From Paragyromitra xinjiangensis (Eukaryota > Ascomycota > Pezizomycetes > Pezizales > Discinaceae): DNA of 64,000 nt. Made by a program: the position numbers and the translations under genes. The notes beneath the pieces are model-generated. The model worked only from the letters and a program-made list of their open reading frames with translations. It did no database searches and was not told the DNA's origin. The stretch is taken from positions 2,914,001 through 2,978,000 of the forward strand of contig JBCAMK010000003.1 in assembly GCA_038503065.1 (NCBI GenBank), read 5' to 3'. How positions within the stretch are numbered: position 1 is the stretch's first letter; the number at the start of each line of letters is the position of its first letter. Positions 1 through 12,446 of this stretch are shown here, piece by piece.

Positions 1-2439
1 TGCCCAACTCAATCAACGAGATGATGCCATTACTTTACAGCACTATTCTACTCGTGGTAAGTCAGTAAATAGGGATTAAACTGCCGGGTCATTAGGTTGT
101 TGATTACATCGCGGTAGTTGAGCAAGCCCCATAGATCGCTTGACGTTTTTTGTCTTTTTTTGTTTCCTTTTTTTTCTCCCATCCCCTTTCAGGACGACGT
201 TTTTGACTCCAACCAACTGCATGCAGTGCGCACCACACACGCTTTCTTCCGACCTTAGAGTGCCTAACCCGAAACCATGTGCGCCGGCCCCGATCCCGAA
301 CCTGGAGACCATGCATGAGATGCGGTGCGTACAATGACGATTTTACATATGTGCTGCAGTAAATCCGTGCAGAGAGACGGGCTGGGATGAGCCCGTTGAT
401 TGGGAACATGCGTGACAGCTAGCGGCCTGAGGGTTTCGAGGGAAAGAGGGAAAGAGATGAGAGGAGGGACGGATCCCACCGGATCGTGTGCGAAGTGAAG
501 GAGCCGTTTAGACTGCCTGTGATTTTGCTTCCTTCCTTCCCGCATTCTTTCCCCTTACATTTGCTCTGATAGGGCGTGGTAGTCGCTAGGACTAACCTCA
601 AATGTTTACTCTAATGAATCATCATCAGCGCCACCCCTCCTCCTGTTCCTCGCAGAAGAGCGATGAACGTGAGGGGCACTGACTGACTGGCATGCGACGA
701 GGCAGGGGCTCAAATCCCTAATAATCACCTCTTGCGACAGGCTTTTCTACTCTGCCTCTAGCGAGTATCGCGGCTGTGAGACCATCCATATGCTCGATAA
801 CGTGCGCGGATCTCATCTGGTGGTCTTTCAATTATTTTCGGTCTTCCTTACTCCTAGGGTTCCTCCTCATTCGCCCAATCCCCTACCAGCTTTTTTATCT
901 TCCTTCCACTTCGATTCTTAGAGGCCCTTGTTCAATCCTGGATCGAGGACCATCCGTCCTCGTGGCGAAGGACATCACTATTATTAAGACACTCATCCAT
1001 GGCTCTGGCAAGGCGGTACCGGTACCGCTTCCCTCCCCTCTCTCTACCCCCCCCCGTTGTTCCCCGATTGTCCGGGAACGGTGTTGCACGGCAAGTGTCT
1101 TTCTTTCATCCATCACTACATCCGTCTTGACAAGTCACTCGTCATCCATCTTAAACAGAGGGGTAAAACCTGCCAAAAATACCACAAGAAGCCTCTCATC
1201 TCGATTCTGCCGTTGTCACATCCATCACTTGCCTGCATCTGATCTCACTGGTACGACACTTCCCAGGGGTTGATCATCTTCAATCTCTCCCTGCAGACAT
1301 AATCCTGTACTGCCAATGTGCAATTAGTCCACAATTCGAACGAACACGGACCCTAGAGCGAAAAAGGCGAGAGAGACTCAGATACCATACCTAGCTGCCG
1401 TCAACTTCTACTACGCCACCTGACCCCACCGGTACTCCATAAGGCAATTTCAGTGCCAGCATCGTGTACTGTTATTAGACATCAGGTTTTTTGGTTATCT
1501 TTCGTTGGCAGGCACGCCCCCACAAGGCCATTATCGTGTATTTTGTCGGTTGAGTTAGGTTGTAGGTGAGCAATATAATACGTTTTTCCACTTTTATTTC
1601 TATTGGCTCTAAGATTTTTGCTCTCTCCGCCTTAAGCCTCGTTTCCTTGCCTGCTTGTCTCAATTGCCCATTGCTCATTGTTGTGCCGTCACCTCACCCA
1701 GGCATTTGATATTGCAGCTCCCACCATATCGATATCTATTCTTTAAGGCTTACTACCACCATTATCACCTGATAGTTTATAATGTTGTACCCAATTACCT
1801 GCGTGAGTTTCACAACTAACCGGGTTCGAGAAACCGTAGTTGGCTGTATACGTCGCATCGGATCACATCCGCACACCCCCCACCCCCCTCTTGTTTACGT
1901 GTCGCCCCGTTTGTGCATTTCGCACATACACCTTCTCAGCCCGGCGGACGGCTACCAGCATTAGATTAGTTGTTTTTTCTTGTACTCATCTTTCACCGAT
2001 ATCTCAGGTCAATCGTTACCAATAAGGACGGAGTGTGAGAAAGTAAGCTATAAAAGGGTGGGGGCTATTATCATTGTCCTCGGCACGACGAAGTGGAAAG
2101 TTCATAAAGGGAGCCGTTTGGCCAGTCTAGAAGGAGGGAATTTTTGTTCCTGTATAGACACGTTCAACAAAGAGAAAAGGTGTCTTATCAGATACCAGGG
2201 CCAGATTATAAGTAAACTGCTCTAATGTTCCGTCTAGTCGTCAATTTTACTCACAACCTTGCATCTTTAGGTTTAGCTCCTAATCCGCTTTTACGGACTA
2301 GCTCGAACTATAATTTCGATTCCCGCTTACAGGACTGATTGAAGTCGATCGCTCCACAGTCACATACACGATTTATTCTGCTTTGCTGTTTTCTTCCCCA
2401 GCATTCCCCAGATTTTGGAGCAGTGACTAGACGACAAAC
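1..2439. other. Gene-free 5' flank, no gene recognised
   Basis: No open frame here looks like a protein and no splice chain could be built. The stretch has pyrimidine-rich tracts (around 145-190 and 1020-1065, the second with a run of C) of the kind common in fungal promoters and long 5' leaders. The part nearest 2440 probably serves as promoter and leader of the SIS-domain gene. A few short ATG frames would be upstream ORFs if the leader is long. Confidence 0.5.
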
Positions 2440-4080
2440 ATGACGAGCACCTTGCCTTTAAATGCAGACTTTATTCGTAATTTCAGAGACAAAAAAGGCC
2501 GTGACTCGCTCTTGTCACTTCCCCCTACGAACATTTCCGAGATGATACCGACACTTCCTATAACGCCTCCGGCTACGGAAGTAGACCCAGAAGCTGAGCG
2601 TATTCTCACAACAGCTATACACGTTTTATCAACCGAGGCTACAGCCTTGTCGTATCTTTCTCGTCTTTACGCCACCAATCCCACGGCGCGTGGCGGGTTC
2701 GTGAGGGCTGTCGAAGCAATTGCGACCGCGAATTTGAACGAAGGCAAAACAATCATCATTGGGGTTGGTAAAAGCGGAAAGATCGGAAAGAAGCTGGTAG
2801 CGACAATGAATTCGTTGGGCTTGTCGGCGAGCTTCATGCACCCCATTGAGGCTCTCCACGGCGATCTTGGGATGGTTAAGCCGGTACGTTCAATTATTTA
2901 GTCTCAGCAGTGCATCGTTGTTTCTTCTTTCTATCGCGTTGTGTGATGCAGGGATGGTGCAGGCTGCATTGTGGTCCATTATTGGATTTATAATCTCCAT
3001 CTCCGCGTTTTCCTTTTGGTTTCCGCTGGATTCGCCTTTTTGTGGTTACACCCGAATTTGGGGGATGTGGTACAGAGATATATGCTGCCAACGCTTACCC
3101 GCTCTTGCCTCTTGTCGGTTGTTTAACCCGAGACTGAGGGAATGAGGCGGCGCGGGGCGGGCGAAAACGGAGAGCAGCTAGGAAGTGTCATAAACTCAAG
3201 AAATTTGTCGGCTAACATTTGTCATTTTTCCAAACAGAAAGACGTTCTACTCCTGATCACATTTTCCGGAAACACCCCCGAGCTTCTCTCGCTACTCCCA
3301 CATCTGCCAAATCACCTTCCCCTCATCGTACTGACATCCCACACATCCTATCATACTTCCCAGCTGACGAGAGGTCGTCCTGGTGCCATCCTCCTTCCCG
3401 CTCCCATACCTGAGCCTGAAACCGAGAGTTTTGGAATCTCTGCACCAACAACTTCAACGACAGTAGCCCTTGCGCTCGGCGATGCGCTCGCTGTGGCCTG
3501 TGCCAGGCAAATCCACAACCGCGATGGTAACATGCCAGCGGATGTATTCAAGCGAAATCATCCTGGCGGAGCCATCGGCCTAGGGACCGGAAAGGGTGTC
3601 ATTCGAATGCTAGATTTGGCCGTAAGGCTAGATGAGATCCCTACCCTCGATGGCAGCGAGACACGAGCGCTGGACTCACCACCTATCTCTTCATCCAGTT
3701 CAGAATCCGATCTGAACATGACAGAGTGGAAACCTATAGCTCAACATACTGTCCAGATCGTGGACTGCTTGGTCGCAGCTGTTGACTCTAAGACTGGGTG
3801 GGTCAGAGTTTCTTGGGACGGAGTTGTGCCCCCGGGCCGACTAAAAAGAGTTAGAGGTAATCTACATGCGAGTATATACGATCCGGATATGGCACTAGTC
3901 GTCAATATGAACGAGGTGATTCAGGTTGCCGGTGAGGCCAGCGTGGAGGATATACGGAAGTGGGTCATCGCTTGTAGAGACGATGAACAAGATAGCAGAT
4001 TTCAAGAGGGTGTGGTGCTAGGAGTAGTTGTGGGCGGCGAGGTAATGGGTGTGATAGAGATCGACGAGTTGATGAAGTAG
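2440..4080 (+). CDS. SIS-domain protein, KpsF/GutQ (arabinose-5-phosphate isomerase-like)
   Basis: Two exons, 2440-2883 and 3238-4080, give 428 aa. The 354-nt intron has GTACGT at 2884, a GCTAAC branch near 3211 and CAG at 3237, and joins in phase 0. The N-terminal half carries a sugar-isomerase (SIS) fold: GVGKSGKIGKK, then HPIEALHGDLGM just before the intron, then ITFSGNTPE after it, and later APTTSTTVALALGDALAVA and NHPGGAIG. This series is the signature of bacterial KpsF/GutQ arabinose-5-phosphate isomerases, which convert ribulose-5-phosphate to arabinose-5-phosphate. The C-terminal 180 residues do not show obvious CBS domains and look fungus-specific. Fungi are not known to make KDO, so the substrate here is uncertain. 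Family call is firm; the exact reaction is inference. Confidence 0.9.
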
Positions 4081-5255
4081 GACTATCGGATTGTTTTTGG
4101 CCTTTTCTAACTCTTATCCCCTTTGGCAAGTTTTGTTTTTCTCTTTTCTGTTTACATGGTCGATTGCGGACATGCCAACACAAGGCGCCACAGTATATTA
4201 TGGGGGGCAGTCATCCAATTGGTTATCGATTTTTTTATTTTCTTGGTGTCTTTTTCTCTCCTCGCTGATTACATTTGGACTGGGTTATGTTTCCTTTGAT
4301 TATACGATGTATGGGCGGTATCTGACTTGGACTTTTTGAGTTTTCTCTGGGTTATCTGGGTTATCTGGGCTTCCTTAAAAGGAGAAGCTAGGCGTATAAG
4401 CGGGGTTTTACCACGGCAACGCATAACAATTCTAAATAGAGATTATTACCATACTACCATCACTACCGAGTCGCCTAGACTGAGTTTTTCGGCGGAGTCG
4501 AGTTTACAGGTGTTTTTTTTAAAGCGTTTTTAAGGCTGTTAGTACCTACTCGGGAAAGGGTTCTTCGCCTCTGCTGCTACCTACTTCAATATATAAGTTT
4601 GTTCGATCAAGTAGGCGTACCACAGGTACTGGGATCTTCAATGCCCAAAATATCAAGGATTTCCTGGTCATTGCCAGCTGATATTCATCGTACTCTTTCT
4701 GTGCCGTATTTTTTGTCTTGGCGGTAAACGGTGGTGCTTACGCCTTCAGCTCACCCGTGATCCTGTACCGAGCGGCGTTCCTGCAGACTGCTGCAGAATC
4801 TCATCCCGTCTTTACCTGTGTGGGCTACACAATGGCGTCCGCATGAACGTGGCGTTTATGTGGTGGGTGTGGAGCGAGAGAGAAGCCATAATAGGACAGA
4901 CTATTATCAAAGCTAGGAATTTAGGGATGTGGTGTGCAGTCCAGGACTTTCCTGGTCGGGATAAGTTCTTGGCTGCTAGGCAGTGGGTAAGGATTTATAA
5001 GGGGTGGATCTAGAAAAGCACGTGGGAACTATTCCAAATACTGCACCAATCATCAAACAAGAGGAAAGGGAAGAATAAGAAAAAAAAAGCCATCATTAGT
5101 CTGCGACAAAATCTCATCAGGAAAAGAAAAAGAAATGAGATAGTGGTTAATTGGCTGTCGTCTGCCTATTGCCGCGAGAAAAAAAAAGTCATGACGAGAT
5201 CTTACAGGGAATAGTCATCGATCTGTGTGGTGTTTCGGCCAACGAGATCTGATGT

Positions 5256-5271
5256 CATGGAAGATCACTCG
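5256..5271 (+). repeat. Dispersed motif CATG-N5-TCACTCG, copy 1
   Basis: CATGGAAGATCACTCG, an exact match to the consensus, identical to the copy in chitin synthase intron 3 (20760-20775). Confidence 0.6.
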
Positions 5272-5352
5272 CGCCATTTCATGCATCTAATCAATAGCGG
5301 TCCATCTTATCTGATGAAGAACTAATTATCGGTCAGATGTAATATCACGGGT

Positions 5353-5368
5353 CATGGGATATCACTCG
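5353..5368 (+). repeat. Dispersed motif CATG-N5-TCACTCG, copy 2
   Basis: CATGGGATATCACTCG, identical to the copy at 62519-62534. Similarity to that copy extends to GGT before the motif and CTTTGTGC about 15 bp after it. Confidence 0.6.
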
Positions 5369-5668
5369 CTTGTGATCACCTTTGTGCCGCAACAGCGACA
5401 AGGACATTTTTTACAGTGGAAATAAGTATCGCCATTGAAGTCTCGCGCCTAGTAGGGGACTAAATAACAAATATCCCGAGGTTTCAAAATTATAATACTA
5501 CCCTTAAGGGCAAATTTCCAAGGGTTCATAGGTAATTTTAAATCCTCCTAGTCCTATCATTCCGTATTTCTTGCTTCCTCCTTCCTCACAAAATTAGATT
5601 CCCCCAATGCCTTCACCAAACCACCACATTTCACTGCAAACTCATAAAATAGAAAAAGCAAGGTCAAA

Positions 5669-5914
5669 ATGGGAGTCTGCTGTTCAAAACGCTCAAAGTC
5701 CGCCCCCGAGCGTAATCCCCTGCTTCCGCACCCCAGCTCCACTTCCCCACATCCGCTCCACCCCGACCTCATGCACAACTATGAGCCCGTTACAGATTTC
5801 GGAGATGACGTTTCCCGTGCTATTACCCGGGTTTCTCTTGACCCACCTCCCAGGGTTTTCCTCAGCCCTAGCTCATCTATTTCATCGTGCAGCGACAACT
5901 TCCTCAATGAATAG
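5669..5914 (+). CDS. Possible small acylated membrane-anchored protein (MGVCCSK start)
   Basis: Single-exon frame of 81 aa. The ATG sits in a favourable context (CAAAATGG). The protein begins MGVCCSK: Gly2 fits the N-myristoyltransferase pattern (small residue at 3, Ser at 6, basic residue next), and Cys4-Cys5 are placed as palmitoylation sites, so dual lipid anchoring to a membrane is predicted. The rest is rich in Pro and Ser with no domain, including PLLPHPSSTSPHPLHPDL and a serine cluster near the C-terminus. An overlapping frame in another phase (from 5607) is open too, so coding potential is not proven. I recognise no named family. The acylation motif is seen in the sequence; expression and anchoring are inference. 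Confidence 0.5.
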   Translation: MGVCCSKRSKSAPERNPLLPHPSSTSPHPLHPDLMHNYEPVTDFGDDVSRAITRVSLDPPPRVFLSPSSSISSCSDNFLNE

Positions 5915-7630
5915 ACTAAAGATAGACTCCGAAGCGGCCCGGCCGGAACTGTTACGTTGAATGGGGTAGTTTTGTGTAGATCATAGGAACCGGTGTTGGT
6001 TACGGAAATTGGCGAGTGGGAAGATCGTTGAAGAGTATTTGTGTGTGTGAAGATCATTTCTTATTTCTCATCTTGTGGCCGGTGGAGTAGCGATCTCTTC
6101 GGCCCCGCATGGTTCTAGGAGGTAATTTATTGCTTAAGATGTTATGTAGATCGAAATTCCTATTTAAGCGAACCTACAAGCCATAGTTTGATTTTTAGTT
6201 AGTGGAGGTTTAGCTGTTTTGAAGGTACAGTGTCAGCAAGCTATCTAGTAGAGCGGTCTTCACGTGAAAGGGCGGGAAATAAACGTTACCGTTTTCTTCC
6301 TGGGTTCGTACTACGAATCAATATTTCACTATATTTCACCAAATTTAAGGTAGACAGACCTAGCGTAGAATCAACAATGGAAATAAACCAAGAATGGAAA
6401 TGGCGAGGGTACACTTACACTAGCGAAACCAACCAGCCTCTCCCGTCCCATACAAAACGCAGAAAACAAAGAGACAAACAGACGTGACGGTATAAAAGAG
6501 TAGTGTAGTAGATAACGCCCTCGCTCTTCGTCCTGCCGGCCCCAGTAAGCAAGGATCTAGAGATGGTTTAGTTTTGCTGTTCAGATCCCCACTAGTTCGT
6601 ATTTTATTCTTGCATTTTGTGCACTAAGAATCATTTTAGATATTCATTTTCCTAAATCATAGAACAGTGCTACGGCTGTAAAGATACAGTTTGGCTGAAA
6701 TCATAGCACCAAATTACCGCATTAGTCGACAGATACAGAGCAAGTTGCACTATAAGTTCAAGACGGTCTATTGATACCATAACCCAGGTAGTTGGATATA
6801 CTTATGAATTTATCATCATCAAGGCAACCTACCTAAAGGGACCATTTCATTTAGTTTCAGACTAAGATTTAGGTTAGGGTGATGAACTAACAGCTCGCCT
6901 CTTTTTATTGTCTGCTAGAAGGCGATAGGTGGGTGATGGATGGTGATGAGAAAATCTCAATCCGTGGGATCTTTAGTCCTATACGCTACGCAATCGTTCG
7001 ACCACACTTATTGGCATCACTCTCCCTTCAAGGCATCAGGGATCCAAAGAAAAAGCGTAAATTGTTCGAAAACACTATTTACGAAAAACGACCTATGGAG
7101 ATTGAAAGGCGAGTGATAAATACCCCAGACACAAACCTCAGACACAAACCCACAACACTTAAAGAAAACCACACTTCAAAACCACAAAAAACCACAAAAA
7201 ACCAAAGCCCATATTTCATAAACGTAATGATACACATATAATACACGTGATCAGGAAAGGCTAGGCAAGAAATACACCCCTTCCCATATACTAACGAAAG
7301 AAAGAAAAAACAAAAGCAGCCATACTCCATCCCAACCATCAAACAGGTGTCAAACCCCATCTTGAACAAGAAAAAACAGACTCCAGAACCATGGCGGAAA
7401 AAAATCTACCAGTTCAATGCCAACACAAAAAAAAAACAAACCTCATCAGTCATAATCAAAAAAAAAAGGAGAGAAATAAGAACCTCCCCCCAAAACAAAA
7501 GGCGCGAGGACCCCCTCGTCTATCGCTAAGACCCGAAATGCACCTAAAAAAAGGAATGATAAAATAAAAAAGTCCGTCAAAACCCCCTCCCTCCCTATTT
7601 TTACCGTAACCGACCCCATCAATGATAGCC
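5915..7630. other. Intergenic; A-rich 3' flank of the Vps62-family gene
   Basis: From 5915 to about 6900 I see nothing gene-like. From about 7080 to 7600 the + strand is strongly A/C-rich, with several A runs and repeated ACCACAAAA units, and it lies directly downstream of the minus-strand Vps62 gene. It is probably that gene's 3' UTR and terminator region. Frames open here are low-complexity shadows. Confidence 0.4.
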
Positions 7631-9230
7631 TCAATCCCCTTCCTCGGGTTCTGCCATTGCATCCTTACCGGTATCAACTTCCACATCGACGCCCTGGTCG
7701 GGCCATGGAACATCCTCCTCGTCCCACTTACCACCATGTACGCCTTCCAACTTCAATGTCAGGCTTGGCTGCACCACACAAATACCCTCATTTTGGCAAA
7801 TCTCCCTCCGATCCAGGTTCTTGAACTTTGGTCCAGTGGGTCCGTTGACGTAGTCTACAGCAACACAACAGTCAGCATAAACCCAGAAACACCCCTCCCC
7901 AATTTACCCTCATCCGTAACCAAACCATGTGACCGGGTATTCACATGACCCCGTCTAACTTCCCCCACGCGAGCATGTAAGGGAGAAAAAAAGGAGGGAA
8001 AACCCACGGTACTGTCCCGCAACTCTATACTGTCTCCGATCACTCAACGGATAAAACCGATCCCCCCAACGCCCAGCATAATCAAACCATTCCACCGGGG
8101 CGCCAGGGGTCGCGTCACTGGCGGTCAACACATCGCTAGTCATGTTCCACTGGTAAATATACGCGTTTTTCGTCACGTCCCACAACGTGCCCTTATCCGT
8201 CACATCGGCGAGGAGATGAAACGGGATGGCATAGTAGTGGATCCCGGGCCTCGCATAATTTGCGTGCGACCCTCGTGCGGAGTACGACACGGGTCTTTGA
8301 CCGATTTTCTCCACAGCGGCATACTCGTATGCCGCGCCACCTGAATGCTCGCTGTAGAAAACTGCTTGTGGTTCCCCGTCGATGAATCGTACCGCGTTGT
8401 GTTCCCAGTCTCCGACGTGGTTTCCGAATCGCCAGCCGGCGACTGTGTTGCCGAGATTGAAGGAGTAGAAGTAGAAGTAGAATGCGTCGACTATGCCGCC
8501 GGGCTTCTCGACCCAGATTATGATCATTGGTGCGGCGGACATCCCGATTAGGTCTTCGTCTTCGCCGTCGGCTGCTGTGATGGGTTTATTTCGGTCTCCG
8601 CGGAGCCATTCGGGGGGACGCTCGGGATCGTCGTCGGAGGTGAGGTACACATTTAAGCCGAATTGGTTGAGGGTGTTGAGATTGGTAAGGCTTTGGTGGC
8701 TGTTGAAGGAGGTGATGGGGGAGTAGTTGAGGTAGGGGATTGTGTGGCGGAGGCTGAAGGGAATATTAGTAGGCGCTAAGACTTAGGGCTGTAGAACGAC
8801 GTACTGTTCACCAATATCACCTGGTAGGAATACTTCTTGGCTGTAGAGATATACATATGGTGCTGAAGGTAATAAATTAGTACTAGTGCTTTGAACCCCT
8901 CTTCAGGTTGGGAGGGGTAAAAAAAATGAAAAATAAACAAAACAACCCACCATAATCTATAATAAAATCCGGTACTCTCGGTCGTTCATGTTTCATATCC
9001 AGGCCATCTTCCCCCTCCGACTCACGATCACTCCCAAACGCATTTCCACATATCCCTACGCCCTTACACACGGCAGCATTCCATCCACTCAAGACTTTCT
9101 CCGCACCAGCGTATTCGCCCGTGCTCCAAGTATCCGGAGCCCCTCGAGACGCAATATTACTGTGCCACAACCAACCCACGGACCCGAGTGAGAAGTACGC
9201 GCCGATCCACCGGCGAGTGAGGAGCAGCAT
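7631..9230 (-). CDS. Vps62-family protein (vacuolar sorting-associated 62-like)
   Basis: Four exons on the minus strand: 9230-8951, 8862-8805, 8753-8008, 7854-7631, giving 435 aa. Introns are 88, 51 and 153 nt; the second has a perfect TACTAAT branch point. Start is the only in-frame ATG (9230) before a hydrophobic N-terminus (LLLTRRWIGAYFSLGSVGWL), a likely signal anchor. Family marks follow: FIIDYAPYVYLYS, LPGDIGEHLRHTIPYLNY, LNQFGLNVYLTSDDDPERPP, GNHVGDWEHNAVRF, SARGSHANYA and finally YVNGPTGPKFKNLDR. These are the signature blocks of the fungal Vps62/DUF946 family, named for yeast Vps62, which is linked to protein sorting to the vacuole. The biochemical role is not established. The third base of codons shifts from C-rich to G/T-rich along the gene. 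Confidence 0.93.
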
Positions 9231-10634
9231 TAAGAATACCGAGTCTGCGAAGAAGGGTAACGAGGATGTGGAAGTGACATTAGAAGTCGGGAGTGGAGGA
9301 CCGACTGTATAGGGAGGGGCAGAGGGAGAATTGTTATTAGGAAGCAATTCAATGGGATTCTGCGAGAAACTATGACGCAGGTCCGGGGTCGGAATTGTAG
9401 GGTGTGGAGCCACTAAGAGCGGGCCGGGGGGAGTCAGCGATTGTTAGTAATGGGCCAAGGGAACGGGATAAGAAAAGGCAAGCAGAGGAGGTGCTGGCTG
9501 ATTAAGAGATAACATGGGATTATAAAGAGCAGGAATTGCATGAATTGCACGAATATGTCGGAATTACCAGAGCCGAGTGGGGGAGGGGAAATATGGGCTC
9601 GGAGACTTACTGGTTCGGATATTTACAGAATCCAGCTGTAGTTAGAGGAACGAGAGACTCAGGCGATGAATGACGTCCGGACGGAGATGCTCGGGAACTT
9701 GGATTTCCGAAACACGGTCAGCGAATCACGCAGCCGGGAGGGAGATAACTTAAGTCCGGGGAAGATTGGCTCGGGTTGCTAAGCCGGTGCCAGCATGAGC
9801 GGAGCGGGGAGGAAGAGAACATACCGGACCGGAAGCAGTTCCTGAGATTGATAATCAGTGTAGGGGGGGTGAGTGAGCAGATGATGAACAGCAGATACAG
9901 AGTTCTGTGATGTTGAGTAATCCTGGGTGAGCCAGACAGGCAGGCAGCAAGTAGGAGCTTGAAATACAGTAACAAATCAGACAAGAGCTCTCTCTCTGCT
10001 GAAGCCTGGATACAGAAAACAAAGACACCTAACTATGGCTACCTACTTGGACAAAGACAGATGATGAAATGAGGGCGCAACACGGTTCTTCTCAGTCTGG
10101 CAGACAGACAGACAGAACAGGGCAAAGAGGAGAAGAACAGGAGACAGCATTGCATGTGCGATGGATGACATGCTTTCACGATCTCTCGTCAGCAGTATCA
10201 AGTAAACAGGCAGCCAGCAGCAAACAAGGACCAGCGCCCACCAGCACCAGCGCCACCACCCACCCCACCAGATGTCGTTGCCGTGTGCCGTGGAGCGCAA
10301 ACTCCGTCACAAAGAGCGATGACAGCATAGCGTACTGAGGGGCGCGGATGAGGCTGAAACGCCGTGGCGGCAACATCCGCGGGATCGGCACCGTGAATGT
10401 AGCGAATCCTGGTAACGATCCGTGGTACATACATTTCCATGCATCCAGTACCCAATGCGTACAACTTCAAACTCCTCTAAGCTCTCTAAACTCACCCCAA
10501 CACAATCAATCACTACATGTATTTGCACCGCAAACCCCTTTACATTTCTCTACCAGCATATATCTACACAACCTACAATAAAAGGAAAAAAGAAGAACCA
10601 GAAAACCAGGGCTAAAAATCATCTCAAAGGCTTT
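9231..10634. other. Intergenic between Vps62-like and nuo-24 genes
   Basis: Contains the 5' flank of the Vps62-family gene on one side and the 3' flank of the complex I gene on the other. An open minus-strand frame continues upstream of the Vps62 ATG but has no in-frame ATG, so it is treated as leader. CAGACAGA repeats occur near 10098-10117. No further gene is supported. Confidence 0.45.
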
Positions 10635-12087
10635 CTATAGATCTTTCCTGAAAATTTCTGGTCCCCACTTCTTACTTGTCAAGGCAGTCAATCCTCCTGA
10701 ATTCTCACACGACTTTCTTTCGCTCATCGGGCCGGGGGGTGGGACGTGAACCGAGCCTACTGTTCGGCCCTTCCCAGTACCTAAATATCGGATGTCAGTC
10801 TCCGCTAAGATAATGTAATCGCAACCCCGCAAAACAGACACGCATTATAGTCCCTGGGATCACACGACACAAGACACTAGGACTAAAACAACTAGGGCAC
10901 ACTAACCGATGCTAGAACCAGACTTAACCCCCGAATCCTTCCCAGTTAACGCACCCGTCCCAGTCCCAGTCGTTGCTCCTGTCGGTGCTGGGTTATCCCA
11001 AGTAGCAGCCTGGGCAGGCATCTGATCGGCAGTAGCCTTAAGCGCATCAAGAAGCTTTACGATCGACTCCGGGGTAAGATCCTCGTAGTAATCATCGTTA
11101 ATCTGGATCATGGGGGCTATCACAGCAATCAGCTACGCCCATCAAAAAGGCTCTTTTTCCCTTTCCGCTAGGGAGGGGCTCGAACCGTTTACACAGGCAG
11201 CCAAGCACTCGGCTTCACTTAAGGTAAAAACACCGTCTTTAGTTGTCTGGCCTGTTTTGATACCCAGATGGTCCTCGACCGTCTTCAGGATGGAGTAGGC
11301 GTCGCAGAGCATGCAGGGGGTGGTTGTGCACACTTGTAGATGGAACTTGCCCATAGGGTTGCGGTTGTACATGGTGTAGAACGTTGCAACCTCTGTTTTC
11401 CCGAATAAGTCAGCCGAAAGCCTCAATGACAATTTCGCCGGAAATTAACCCGAGTAGAGGAGTCAATGGGTAATCGCCAATTTTGGATATCCGTCACTTG
11501 GAACATGTGCGCGTCTAGAATCAATGGCCTACTGGCTGATAGGCCACATCCACCGTTCACGCACACATCCACCATGACCCAAAACCACCAACTCCTCACC
11601 AACTCCTCCACCTCATCCCTCCCTGCACCTCCATCCTCCACCCCTCCACCCAGAAAGAGAAAACCCACCATAAACCCTCATCGGCGGCATCTCCAACAAC
11701 CTCGCCACCTCATTCATAACACTAATACTCGTAAACCCATGCTGTCGCTGTCCCAAATCCAACAACGGCATAACCGCCGCCTTTTTATACTGCGGCGGAT
11801 AACGCTTCAGAATCTCATCAATAAGCTTCTTATTCTGCGCAGTAAACTCGAACGGAATACTCGGATTATTCTCCGGCGTGTTACGATGCTATATTACTCC
11901 AATCCAGAACTAGGGTTAACCAATTGAGCTTTTTCTTTTTTTTTCGTATTACGATAGGACGTACCACGTTCAGAGAGTCGCTGCGACGGGGTACGGTGGA
12001 GGTGATGCCCCGCTTGATGACTGGGGTGCGGAGGACGGTGAGGGGACTGCTTTGGAGCAGTCGTCGGAAAGGTAGTCGGAATGCCAT
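10635..12087 (-). CDS. nuo-24: NADH:ubiquinone oxidoreductase 24-kDa subunit (complex I, NDUFV2 homologue)
   Basis: Five exons on the minus strand: 12087-11965, 11888-11669, 11392-11186, 11116-10907, 10780-10635, giving 301 aa. All junctions keep frame. The N-terminus ([14 protein letters not shown]..) is Arg/Ser-rich and acid-free, as in a mitochondrial presequence. The mature part has [39 protein letters not shown] and [17 protein letters not shown]. The [2Fe-2S] ligands are the pair in CTTTPC and the pair in ECLAAC, followed by [20 protein letters not shown]. The loop after the first pair is short ([10 protein letters not shown]), as in animal NDUFV2 rather than the longer QLGGCG form I recall from other fungi. 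The protein is a matrix-arm electron carrier of complex I. The last exon ends [10 protein letters not shown]. Confidence 0.96.
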
Positions 12088-12446
12088 TGTGAAGGTGGGG
12101 AGGGATGCTCGGTGGTGTTGGAGGGACGGTGGGTTCGCGGGGACGGGTTTGGGGGAATGGAGAGATTGGATTTGCGGGTGCGGTGATTGGGTAAGGTTAG
12201 TAAGCGGGTGGGTGGGCCGGGTAAGTTGGTGGGGTCGAGTCATGGGTTGTGATTGAATTCCTGATTGGGTATAGATAATGTCGATGATTGTGTTGGCCAC
12301 ATGGATATTCATGGGAAGTCACTCGGTCTTGCTGGCACTTTTGTACAAAGCTCAAACCCCAAATCTTGACAGCCTGAACCATCTACACTGTCATCACCAT
12401 CAACTCAACATCAGTATCTTCAATACCATCCCCTCAGCTAGGCAAA
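12088..12446. promoter_or_regulatory. 359-bp divergent intergenic region, nuo-24 and a small gene
   Basis: The complex I gene starts leftward at 12087 and a small two-exon gene starts rightward at 12447, so both promoters must share this interval. The + strand is G/T-rich near nuo-24. A copy of the dispersed motif CATG-N5-TCACTCG lies at 12310-12325, roughly midway. No TATA box was evident. Confidence 0.5.
12310..12325 (+). repeat. Dispersed motif CATG-N5-TCACTCG, copy 3
   Basis: CATGGGAAGTCACTCG, in the divergent region between nuo-24 and the 96-aa gene. Confidence 0.55.

Larger units (their letters stand above)
4081..5668. other. Intergenic, T-rich then AT-rich, no gene seen
   Basis: The 3' flank of the SIS-domain gene is T-rich and likely contains its 3' UTR. 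No convincing coding frame or splice chain was found. Two copies of the dispersed motif CATG-N5-TCACTCG lie at 5256-5271 and 5353-5368. Confidence 0.5.

Noticed and set aside
2894..3145. Open frames between the two exons of the SIS-domain gene
   Set aside because: They fall in a well-bounded intron with donor, branch point and acceptor; no protein motif.
9718..9984. 88-codon minus-strand frame in the Vps62-like gene's upstream region
   Set aside because: It begins at a non-ATG codon and is probably 5' leader or promoter DNA.
11170..11195. GGTTCGAGCCCC (minus strand) resembling a tRNA box B
   Set aside because: It spans the exon 3/intron 3 donor of the complex I gene and has no tRNA fold around it.
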